Below are positions 9,677 through 18,973 of a stretch of DNA of 64,000 bases, one piece after another. The notes under the pieces were generated by a model. The model searched no databases. It was not told where the DNA came from and worked only from the letters and a program-made list of their open reading frames with translations. Each line of letters starts with the position of its first letter. Position 1 is the stretch's first letter. Source of the DNA: Lignipirellula cremea (GTDB lineage: Bacteria > Planctomycetota > Planctomycetia > Pirellulales > Pirellulaceae); the NCBI RefSeq assembly GCF_007751035.1, contig NZ_CP036433.1, forward strand, positions 3,081,001 to 3,145,000, given 5' to 3'. The position numbers were made by a program, and so were the translations under genes.

Positions 9677-10225
9677 TTTCTGCGAGTCGGTCGGCGACTT
9701 CGACGAGGTGGATTCGGTCGAGGTTGTGCGGGCCGCGTCGTCCTGCCGGGAGACGGCTTCGGCCGGGTTTGCTTTGTCGCCCGGGTTGGCGGGCGGTTCG
9801 TCGGGCGTGTTCTGCTGGTCCCGATAGGATCGCAGCATCAGTCCGACGCCGGCGCCAAAGAGTACGAACAGCAGCAGCAAATGCGTGAGTTTGGCGTCCA
9901 TGACAAACCGCACGCGGCTGAGCACTTCCACCGCCAGCAAGCCCAGGCTCAGGTACAGCAGCCACCAGGCCCAGCGTTTGGAGGCGTCGTAAAACAGGGC
10001 GATCGTCGCCAGCAGGAACGGGACGAATAGCAGCCCCGTCGAGGTGGTTTCCATCCAGCCGCCGCCGCGACCGGCCGCCTTGAGCATGCGGCCGACAACG
10101 CCAAAACCGGTCGTCACTCGGACCGAGTCAAAAAACAGATAGACCGCCAAAGCCGACAGGCCCAGCCCCACGCCAAACATCAGCAGGCCGCCTTCGGTGC
10201 CGCCGGAGCCGTTCTGTTTTCTCAT
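9659..10225 (-). CDS. Small multi-pass membrane protein, unknown function
   Basis: The 188-residue protein has about four hydrophobic segments: LLMFGVGLGLSALAVYLFF, TGLLFVPFLLATIALFY, WWLLYLSLGLLAVEVL and LTHLLLLFVLFGAGVGLML. A hydrophilic C-terminal tail of about 50 residues, rich in Asp, Pro, Ser and Thr, follows. I do not recognise the family. The ATG at 10225 (MRKQNGSGG) fits better than an upstream in-frame start because the short polar N-terminus leads straight into the first membrane segment. The start lies 197 bases from the divergent DUF1549/DUF1553 gene, so the two promoters must share that interval. The last codons are duplicated downstream (see the repeat entry). Confidence 0.7.
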   Translation of the reverse strand: MRKQNGSGGTEGGLLMFGVGLGLSALAVYLFFDSVRVTTGFGVVGRMLKAAGRGGGWMETTSTGLLFVPFLLATIALFYDASKRWAWWLLYLSLGLLAVEVLSRVRFVMDAKLTHLLLLFVLFGAGVGLMLRSYRDQQNTPDEPPANPGDKANPAEAVSRQDDAARTTSTESTSSKSPTDSQKPASPQ

Positions 10226-10422
10226 CGGTGGATTCGCCTGGGGGAAACATTTCGCAAATCCAAGTTTAGCACATGGCAGGCAGGGCGGCGGAGCCATATC
10301 CCCGGCGGCAAGAGCAGGTCCACTACGCGAGAGACCTGATGGCCAGGTCCACGACGAGAACGCGCCCTAAGGTGCGACGGGAATTGTTTCTTCGGCGTGC
10401 GGTTTCGGCTAGAATTGGACGG

Positions 10423-13400
10423 ATGAAAACTGCCCTGCTCCCCTGCTTCGTTCTGTTGCTGGCTCTTGGTTCCCGCGTGCTGGCGGCAGAGGACGACGCG
10501 CTTTCGTATAACCGCGATGTGCGGCCGCTCCTCAGCGGCAAGTGCTTTACCTGCCACGGCCCCGACGAGAACGCTCGCGAAGCCGACTTGCGCCTGGACC
10601 TGCGCGCCGACGCGGTCGCCCCGCGCGACGGCGTGCCGGCCATCACGCCGGGTGATCCGGCCGCCAGCTCGCTGCTGGAACGGATTACTTCTGGCGATCC
10701 CGACCTCCGCATGCCGCCGGCCGAAGCGGGGGAACCGTTGACCGCCGCCCAGATCGCCGTGCTGCGGAAGTGGATCCAGCAGGGGGCGAAGTACGAACGG
10801 CACTGGTCGTTTGAGCCGATCGTCCGACAGCCGCCGCCGGCCGTGCGCGACCGCGACCAGGTAGAGAACGGCATCGATCATTTCGTCCTGGCCCGGCTGG
10901 AGAAAGAGGGACTGAAGTTGTCGCCGCCGGCCGATCGGGCGACGCTCGTTCGCCGGCTGTACCTGGACCTGCTGGGACTGTTGCCCCCGCCGGCGGAGGT
11001 GGCAGCGTACCAGCACGACGCGCGGCCCGATGCGTACGAGCGGCTGGTCGACCGGATCCTGGCCAGCCCGCGTTATGGCGAACGCTGGGGCCGCCACTGG
11101 CTGGATCAGGCGCGGTACGCCGACTCGCATGGTTACACCAACGACAATGAACGCAGCATGTGGCCGTATCGCGACTGGGTGCTGCGTGCCGTCAATCGCG
11201 ACCTGCCGTTTGATCGTTTCACCACGCTGCAGCTGGCCGGCGATCTGCTGCCGGAGACCTCGCTGGATCAGCAGATTGCGACCGGCTTTCACCGCAACAC
11301 GCTGATCAACACCGAAGGCGGCACCAAGGCCGACCAGTTTCGCGATGAGCAGGTGAAAGATCGCGTCGATACGACCGGCGACGTCTGGCTGGGCCTGACG
11401 GTCGGTTGCGCCAAGTGCCACACGCACAAGTTCGATCCGATTTCGCAACACGAATACTATCGGCTGTACGCCTTCTTCAATTCGACCGCCGACAGCAACT
11501 CCACTCCGCCGGTCGTCAACGCGCCGACCCAGTCGCAGCAGACGCAGCTCGCCGCATTAACGGCCCGGCTGGCCCAGCTGCAGCAACAGCTGGACGCCGA
11601 CTCCACCCGGGCCGAGCGCCAGCAAGCCTGGGAAACGAACCTACAAACGCTGGCTGCCGCGACAAACGACGAGGCCAACGCCGACTCCGGCCCGCAGTGG
11701 AAAACGCTGGAGCTCGACGGAAAGTCGAACGCCGGAGCCGTGTTCACGGTTCAGCCCGACAAGTCGCTGCTGGTCAGTGGTGAAAACGACATCGCCGACT
11801 TTTACGAACTGACGGCCGCCTCTCCGCTGACGACGATCCGCAGCGTGCGTCTGGAAGTGCTGACTGACGACGACCTGCCCAAGACGGGACCGGGTCGGGC
11901 CGCTAACGGCAACTTTGTGCTGGCCGAGTTCTGGTTCCGCACCGGCGACGGCCGCGAGCTGCGTTTCTCGAAAGCCCAGGCGGACCACTCGCAGCCCAAG
12001 TTTGCGGTGGCCGGTCTGATCGACAACAACAACGATACCGGCTGGGCCGTGAACGGATCGCCCGAAGGCGGACCCAACCACAACCGGACCGCCTGGTTCA
12101 ATCTGCCCACGCCTTTGGAAGTGGAAGCCGACCATGCGTTGACCTTTAACCTGCAGCACCATGCGGGCGCTGCCCCGTACAACGTGGGCCGCTTGCGGAT
12201 CTCGGTTTCCAGCGAGCCCTGGGTCGATCTGCCGTCGCCCCAGGTGCTGGCCGAACTGGCCGCCACGCCCGCCGATAAAAGAACGCCCGCCATCCAGAAA
12301 CGACTGGACGAAGCCTTTTTGCGGACCGACGCCGCCCTGGCGCCGGTGTTCGCCGCCTGGGAGCAAACGGGCCAGGCCCTGGAGAAACTGAACGGGCAGA
12401 TCTCGACCACCATGGTGATGCGGGAGCTGGAAAAGGCCCGACCAACACAGGTGCAGCACCGGGGCGATTTCCTCCAGCCGGGCGATCCGGTGTCGCCCGA
12501 CGTCCCTGCCGTTTTGCCTCCGCTGAAAGTGTCGCACGATTCGCAGGAAACCGAATCACAGCCGGCCGTCCCGCTGAGTCGGATGGACCTGGCGAAGTGG
12601 CTTGTCCGTGACGATAACCCGCTCACGCCGCGGGTGCGGGTGAACCGGTTATGGATGCATCTGTTCGGCCGGGGGCTGGTGGAAACGGATAACGACTTTG
12701 GCGCCCAGGGGTCGGCCCCTTCGCACCCGGTCTTGCTGGACTGGTTGGCGGCCGAGCATCGGCAGCAAGGCTGGTCGACCAAGCAGTTGCTGCGGCTGAT
12801 TGTCTGTTCCGCCGCCTACCGGCAACAGTCGGGCAGCCGGCCCGGGGCGGAAGAGCTTGACCCGCAGAACCGCCTGCTGTGGCGCCAGAACCGGGTCCGG
12901 GTGGAAGGAGAGATCGTCCGCGATTTGGCCCTGTCGGCCAGCGGGTTGATGTCGTCGAAACTGGGCGGCCCTGGCGTTTATCCGCCCCAGCCCGACGGCG
13001 TGTACGCCTTTACGCAACGGGCCAAAGACTGGAAGACGAGCGAAGGAGAAGACCGCTACCGCCGGGGGATGTATACCTTTTTCTATCGCAGCGCCCCGTA
13101 TCCAATGCTGTCGACGTTTGACGCGCCGCGGTTCAACCAGACCTGCACGCGGCGTGATCGCTCGAACACCCCGTTGCAGTCGCTGACCGTGGCGAACGAC
13201 GCCTCGCTGTTTGAGCTGACCCAGGCGCTGGCCCGTCGTGTGGTTCGCGAGGCTCCACAGGCGAGCGTGGCCGCCCGTTGCGAGCAGCTGTTCCGGATCT
13301 GCCTGGCCCGTCCGCCGGCGCCGGCGGAAGCGCAGCGTCTGGCGGCGTTCTTCCTGCAGCAGGAACAGTACTTTGCCGACCACCCTGAGCAGGCGGTCCA

Positions 13401-13509
13401 GGCGGCCGGCGACGACTGGCCTTCTGCGACGGAGCCGGCTGCTGCGGCGGCCTGGGTCGCGGCGGCGCGGGTTGTTCTGAACCTTGATGAATTCATTACC
13501 CGGGAGTAA
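10423..13509 (+). CDS. Planctomycete cytochrome-type DUF1549/DUF1553 protein
   Basis: The 1028-residue secreted protein has a signal peptide (TALLPCFVLLLALGSRVLAA). A planctomycete cytochrome-like domain follows, with heme motif C41-F-T-C-H45 (RDVRPLLSGKCFTCHG). DUF1549 (about 125-335) includes a second CxxCH at Cys329 (GCAKCHTHKFDP), and DUF1553 covers about 700-990. Between them, residues about 434-645 form a cassette marked by GPGRAANGNFVLAEFWF that is also found in the protein at 35206-38550. The ATG at 10423 is chosen for its signal peptide and the GGACGG just before it. The DUF1501 gene begins 2 bases after the stop, so the two are co-transcribed and probably act together outside the cytoplasm. 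Such pairs are abundant in Planctomycetes and often sit near sulfatases, but their biochemical role is not established. Confidence 0.9.
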   Translation: MKTALLPCFVLLLALGSRVLAAEDDALSYNRDVRPLLSGKCFTCHGPDENAREADLRLDLRADAVAPRDGVPAITPGDPAASSLLERITSGDPDLRMPPAEAGEPLTAAQIAVLRKWIQQGAKYERHWSFEPIVRQPPPAVRDRDQVENGIDHFVLARLEKEGLKLSPPADRATLVRRLYLDLLGLLPPPAEVAAYQHDARPDAYERLVDRILASPRYGERWGRHWLDQARYADSHGYTNDNERSMWPYRDWVLRAVNRDLPFDRFTTLQLAGDLLPETSLDQQIATGFHRNTLINTEGGTKADQFRDEQVKDRVDTTGDVWLGLTVGCAKCHTHKFDPISQHEYYRLYAFFNSTADSNSTPPVVNAPTQSQQTQLAALTARLAQLQQQLDADSTRAERQQAWETNLQTLAAATNDEANADSGPQWKTLELDGKSNAGAVFTVQPDKSLLVSGENDIADFYELTAASPLTTIRSVRLEVLTDDDLPKTGPGRAANGNFVLAEFWFRTGDGRELRFSKAQADHSQPKFAVAGLIDNNNDTGWAVNGSPEGGPNHNRTAWFNLPTPLEVEADHALTFNLQHHAGAAPYNVGRLRISVSSEPWVDLPSPQVLAELAATPADKRTPAIQKRLDEAFLRTDAALAPVFAAWEQTGQALEKLNGQISTTMVMRELEKARPTQVQHRGDFLQPGDPVSPDVPAVLPPLKVSHDSQETESQPAVPLSRMDLAKWLVRDDNPLTPRVRVNRLWMHLFGRGLVETDNDFGAQGSAPSHPVLLDWLAAEHRQQGWSTKQLLRLIVCSAAYRQQSGSRPGAEELDPQNRLLWRQNRVRVEGEIVRDLALSASGLMSSKLGGPGVYPPQPDGVYAFTQRAKDWKTSEGEDRYRRGMYTFFYRSAPYPMLSTFDAPRFNQTCTRRDRSNTPLQSLTVANDASLFELTQALARRVVREAPQASVAARCEQLFRICLARPPAPAEAQRLAAFFLQQEQYFADHPEQAVQAAGDDWPSATEPAAAAAWVAAARVVLNLDEFITRE

Positions 13510-13511
13510 AT

Positions 13512-14927
<1,416 letters not shown>

Positions 14928-15185
14928 CCCGGTGCGGCCGCCGTCGCCAGTCTCCGTCCTCTGCGGGTCGGAGCATCGGCTCTCGGGAGGATCGCGGTCC
15001 CTCGCGGCGGACCGGCAAAAATCGCCCCGGCGTCGGCCGCGCTCGATAGTCGAACGCGGCGTCGTTTGCTACACTCAAACACAACCATCGAGCAGCCCGC
15101 GACTTCAAAGTCCCGTCGGCGCCGGTCGACGGCGGCGCCCTCCTTTTACAGCGGCGCCGCGAGGAAAATCTGGAAGGAAAGTGCC

Positions 15186-15704
15186 ATGGCGAAAAAGAAA
15201 CGCAGCGTAAAAAAACGGGCCGAACGCCCAGAGGAAACCTCGGCCAGTCGCGCCGAAGGCTTTGCCGACGAAATCTTCGCAGATATGAACGAAGAATATA
15301 AAATCGACCGGGAAGACCTGCTCGACGAAGAAGATTCGCACCCGGAGGCCGAGTCCGCACCGGAGCCGAAAGCCGCGGAGCAAACGCCTGCCGAGGAATC
15401 TCCGGCCGCTGAACCGGTCGCCGAAGAAACGCCGGCCGAACCAAAGATTGACGAGAAAGACCTTCCCCCCGACGACGCGAAAGCGATCGAGGCGCTCACA
15501 CGTCTGAAGTGCCGGCTGGATCGGAACGACTACGGCAACGTGTGGCGGGTGTTCATGTACGAACACCACGGCACCGACGCTTCGCTGCTGTTGCTGTCGG
15601 GATTGCCGTCGTTGCGGGAATTATGGGTGCTGGGGACGAAAGTCACCGCCAAGGGAATTGAAGAGCTGCGCGTCGAAATGCCCAAACTCACGATCTATTC
15701 CTGA
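15186..15704 (+). CDS. Small acidic protein with LRR-like C-terminus
   Basis: The 172-residue protein starts with a lysine/arginine-rich patch (MAKKKRSVKKRAE). An acidic Glu/Pro/Ala-rich stretch of about 100 residues follows, then a short leucine-rich segment (LLLLSGLPSLRELWVLGTKVTAKGIEEL) like the repeats of planctomycete LRR proteins. GGAAGGAAAG lies just before ATG 15186, which settles the start against an upstream in-frame codon at 15066. No signal peptide is seen, so it is probably cytoplasmic. The function is unknown; the single LRR-like unit could be a protein-binding tip. It stands 258 bases after the DUF1501 gene and converges on an acyltransferase gene. Confidence 0.7.
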   Translation: MAKKKRSVKKRAERPEETSASRAEGFADEIFADMNEEYKIDREDLLDEEDSHPEAESAPEPKAAEQTPAEESPAAEPVAEETPAEPKIDEKDLPPDDAKAIEALTRLKCRLDRNDYGNVWRVFMYEHHGTDASLLLLSGLPSLRELWVLGTKVTAKGIEELRVEMPKLTIYS

Positions 15705-15774
15705 TTTGGCTGTCGTTACCAGCGTCGAAACGCTTGCTCCGTCCGCCAGCAAGCGGGCGGGACCCGGCCCGGGT

Positions 15775-16683
15775 TTACCACCAGGATGAGGCGTTCAGGT
15801 AGAACTCGCGGCTGATTTCGCACGGGCGATGCCGTCCAATCAGGTCCGCCACGCGGACCTGCAGCCGATCGGCCGCGTGCTGGTAAAGGCATTCTCCCCC
15901 ACGGCTGTTGGGTTCTTCGTTCAGCAGCTCGGCATAGGTCGCCGGCGGGCCGAACTCGATTACGATCTTCAGCGGCAGCAGGATCGGCGGCGCCCAGGGA
16001 AAATGAAACGGCATGCCGGGTCGCTTCCAGCCTGTCAGCGTTGCCGCAGCCCATTCCGCCCCGATAACCGCGCACGGAATGATAGGCGCTTCCGCGAGTG
16101 CGGCGTACTTCGCCACATGCGGCGAAAACCGGTGCAAAACGCGTCGTGAACGCCAGGTGTGGTACGCCTGTTCGGGAAACGCCGCCAGTAATTTCTCCTC
16201 CTGCAGCGCCGCCACGACCGGGTCGAAAATGTCGACGTCGGTCAGACTTCGTCGCTGGAAATGGCAGCCGGTCGATCGCAAAAATCGGCCGATCAGCGGC
16301 GTTTCGGCATCCCACTCCTGGGCGACAAAGTGGATCTGTCGCTCGGGCATGCTGGCCGCCAGGCAGAAGGCGTCCCACCATAAACTGCCGGGGTGATTGG
16401 CCGCCAGTAACGCCCGGCCTGCTGGCAGGTGTTCCAGGCCGCGCACTTCCACCCGCGAATAGGTCCTGACCGCAGGCCCTAGCGCCTTGAGAATAGTGCC
16501 GTAAAGGGCCTGGGGCGGAGCAATTTCCACGGGCGGCAGCCGCGGAGACTCGATCACGATCATGTCGGAGGGCGGAGAGATGGGCGTCTCCAGTTCAGGC
16601 AGGCGAGCGATGGGGCGCCCTTGGTGGGGAGGGGGCGCTTGCGGCTTGCTCCCGGAGAAACAGGCGGGGAGCTCTTGCAGCAT
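15775..16683 (-). CDS. PlsC-like lysophospholipid acyltransferase
   Basis: The 302-residue protein resembles glycerolipid acyltransferases that move an acyl chain onto a lysophospholipid or similar acceptor. ANHPGSLWWDAF is the catalytic block, but the His-Asp spacing is Hx6D rather than the usual Hx4D. LLAAFPEQAYHTWR corresponds to the FPEG acceptor-binding block and PIIPCAVIGAEW to the fourth block. The first 40 residues are Pro-rich and poorly conserved in character, and Met41 (16563) is an alternative start; neither has a clear ribosome site. An AT-rich stretch (16709-16728) upstream may hold the promoter. The acyltransferase fold is fairly secure; substrate is unknown. Confidence 0.75.
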   Translation of the reverse strand: MLQELPACFSGSKPQAPPPHQGRPIARLPELETPISPPSDMIVIESPRLPPVEIAPPQALYGTILKALGPAVRTYSRVEVRGLEHLPAGRALLAANHPGSLWWDAFCLAASMPERQIHFVAQEWDAETPLIGRFLRSTGCHFQRRSLTDVDIFDPVVAALQEEKLLAAFPEQAYHTWRSRRVLHRFSPHVAKYAALAEAPIIPCAVIGAEWAAATLTGWKRPGMPFHFPWAPPILLPLKIVIEFGPPATYAELLNEEPNSRGGECLYQHAADRLQVRVADLIGRHRPCEISREFYLNASSWW

Positions 16684-16843
16684 AAGGTGCGTATCTTTTC
16701 TATGCTACCCAGAATTAATATTTTGCCTGCTCTTTTTACGCGGCGATGACTGGCGACTGCCGTCAAAAAGAAGCTTCCCGTCGGGGCGAACTGCTGCCTT
16801 GCGAGATATTCGACACGTTGATCGCGCCGCGCAGCTAGCTAGC

Positions 16844-16973
16844 TAGTGGTGCGTCAAACTTCAATCTTCGAGTGAGCGATTTCGGCCGTGCTGCTGTGCT
16901 GCCAAAAAAACCGGGGACTAGCGCCCGGCGTGCGATTTAGAGAAACCTGATTTTATGGTTTGACGCACCACTA
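16844..16973. mobile_element. MITE-like element with 17-bp inverted ends and TA target sites
   Basis: CTAGTGGTGCGTCAAAC (16843-16859) is repeated as its exact reverse complement at 16958-16974. The ends enclose about 98 bases without a credible gene. Each end is bordered by TA, the target duplicated by IS630/Tc1-mariner transposases. The left flank is an unusual GCTAGCTAGCTAG run. The size and structure fit a non-autonomous element. No transposase is in the window. It lies in the gap between the acyltransferase and metallophosphoesterase genes. Confidence 0.6.
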
Positions 16974-17129
16974 GCCGCGAGAGAAAGAAATCGCGGATCT
17001 GCGTCCTGGTTCAGTCCGTGTCAGGTACGGCGGACTGGGAGCGCTGCCAGCCGGACCTGCAAGCCCGTTCGTCCCGCTGGCATTTCTGGGCGGAGGCGAC
17101 CTGCGCAACCTTGCGCGAGATTTCAGAAA

Positions 17130-18011
17130 CTACGCGAGATCTTCCGCCTGTTTCGACTGCAGAATGGCCAACTGCTCGCCTTCTTCGGTAAACACTTGCC
17201 CAGGACGCGGGAAGGCATGCCGGCTGACGGGCCCGAATTCTTCGATTTCGTGAAAGTACATATAGTGGGTTACGTAGAGCATCCCTTCGCTGAACCAGAG
17301 CAGGTTGAACGAATTCTTCTCCCGTTCCCGGGCGCGTCCCCGGCGGGAGGTGCTGGTGCCGCTTTGCACGATAATCAGCCCGCGCTCACGATGGGCGCCC
17401 GGGTAGCTGTCGAGCGAGTTGCCAATATAGGCCCGATGCAAATGGCCGCCCAGGATTAGCTCTACGCCGGCATTCACAAAGCGATCAATCGCTTTGCGGG
17501 CGCCTTGCACCGTGGTGTCGCGTTCGTAGTCGGGGGCGGGAGCAAAGTGATGGTGGGCCACGACAATCTTCATCGCCCCGGGCGGCGCGTCGGCCACGCT
17601 CTGTTCCACAAAGTCCAACTGCCGTTCGGTGATGCGGCCGTTCACAATCGTGCGCCGCGGCGAAGTGGAATTGATATGCACAATCACGGCGTCATCAAAA
17701 TGGTGGACGCCCTGCAGATCGGGAGAGATATGCTCCCGATAAAATTTGTAAGGATCGGTGAACCGTTCGTACACACGATAAAGCGGCACATCGTGATTGC
17801 CGGGCGTCACCACGACAGGCGGGCCAGGCATCCGGTCCAGGAACGCTCGCGCCTGGGCGAACTGCTCCGCCGTCGCCCTCTGGGTAAAATCGCCGCTGGC
17901 CACGACCACATCGGGATTCAGCCGAGGGGCAATGCGCAGCAGCGCTTCGCCCACATGCTCCATAAAAGGAGGGCCAAAGTGTAAATCCGAAATATGCAAA
18001 ATCGTGAACAT
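17130..18011 (-). CDS. Calcineurin-like metallophosphoesterase
   Basis: The 293-residue cytoplasmic protein carries the full metal-binding set of the calcineurin-like family: DLHFG near the N-terminus, GDFTQR, GNHD, VVAHHH and GGHLHRAY. The order and size resemble CpdA/Icc-type phosphodiesterases, which can cleave cyclic nucleotides, but the substrate cannot be fixed from sequence. ATG 18011 (MFTILHISDLHFG) has CTGGAG about 5 bases upstream and starts right at the first strand of the fold; the frame's upstream extension looks non-coding. It follows a NADAR gene 144 bases upstream on the same strand, which hints at a shared nucleotide-metabolism role. The C-terminus (about 225-293) has no recognised domain. 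Confidence 0.88.
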   Translation of the reverse strand: MFTILHISDLHFGPPFMEHVGEALLRIAPRLNPDVVVASGDFTQRATAEQFAQARAFLDRMPGPPVVVTPGNHDVPLYRVYERFTDPYKFYREHISPDLQGVHHFDDAVIVHINSTSPRRTIVNGRITERQLDFVEQSVADAPPGAMKIVVAHHHFAPAPDYERDTTVQGARKAIDRFVNAGVELILGGHLHRAYIGNSLDSYPGAHRERGLIIVQSGTSTSRRGRAREREKNSFNLLWFSEGMLYVTHYMYFHEIEEFGPVSRHAFPRPGQVFTEEGEQLAILQSKQAEDLA

Positions 18012-18155
18012 AGCGTCTCCAGGAGCCAACAATTCTATCGTATTTTCCGCCAGACTGGATACAGGCGGCAGGACGAGAAAGTCCGGGCCGCTGCCTGGCG
18101 TTCTACAAGAGAGCAAACCGGGCGCCGGCGACACGGGAACGCGTCGATTATTCGG

Positions 18156-18710
18156 CTATTCGGCCGTTTCCCGTAGCGACTGACGGACATCCATCAGCGC
18201 GAACCCCAGCAGGTTTTGCCCCCGCCAGGTGTCGGGATGCGCGGCCCGCGGGTCGGTCCCTTTCAGGCCGATCCCCCAGATGCGGTCGAACGGGCTGGCC
18301 TCGACCAGCACCTGGTCGCCTGTGCCGAGGAGAAAATCCCGCAGGTCGTCGCTCTGGGAAAATTTCGCCAGGTTGCCGGCCGTGACGATACCCCGAGCCT
18401 GGGCGTTCCATTGGTCCGCGTCGAAGTTGCGGACCTTTCGCCCCCAGGCTTTGGCCTGGTTGGGGCTGTCGGCAGTCAGAATCTCCAGCAGGGCCTCCTC
18501 GTCCTGGAACAGGCGGGCTTTCTCCGCCATCATCCAGTGTTCCGCGGTGGGATAGTAGACTTCCTGCACCTGAAACAGGACCGGGTACCACTGGCTCAGG
18601 CAGGCGGCGCCGACGGAGCCGTCTTTGGGAGGCGTATGGCCCCAGAAGTGCAGGTACGTGAACGTTTCACCCGTGGCGCAGCGCTGTCGTAACTGGTTCA
18701 AATCGAGCAT
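18156..18710 (-). CDS. NADAR-family N-glycosidase (YbiA-like)
   Basis: The 184-residue protein matches the NADAR/YbiA family. Characteristic blocks are FWGHTPP, SQWYP, YPTAEHWMMAEKARLF, KAWGRKVRNFDADQWN, and EASPFDRIWGIGL near the C-terminus. Family members cleave N-glycosidic bonds: YbiA acts on riboflavin biosynthesis intermediates, and other NADAR proteins remove ADP-ribose from nucleobases or act in NAD-linked phage defence. GGAAGGAAG lies directly before ATG 18710, which decides the start. The likely downstream partner is the metallophosphoesterase gene. Which of the family activities applies here cannot be told by eye. Confidence 0.88.
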   Translation of the reverse strand: MLDLNQLRQRCATGETFTYLHFWGHTPPKDGSVGAACLSQWYPVLFQVQEVYYPTAEHWMMAEKARLFQDEEALLEILTADSPNQAKAWGRKVRNFDADQWNAQARGIVTAGNLAKFSQSDDLRDFLLGTGDQVLVEASPFDRIWGIGLKGTDPRAAHPDTWRGQNLLGFALMDVRQSLRETAE

Positions 18711-18973
18711 GGTTTCTTCCTTCCGGCAACCGGGACAAAGGCGAAGTCGAAGCGGTGCAGAAGAGACGTGCTTTCGGGGGGATGGTTCGCTGCCGAGTCT
18801 ACGTTTTATGCGGGTGATTCGCCAGGGATAGATGTGCGGAGGGGAGCCGTTCACGTATTTGCTTGCGATTCCGCCAGGCGGTGACTAAGATGAACGCTCG
18901 CCCATTATTGCGCCCAAGGCGCATTTTCTAGTGAACAGAAATCAGCCACCTGCCCTTTCTGCGAGAGTGTTTC

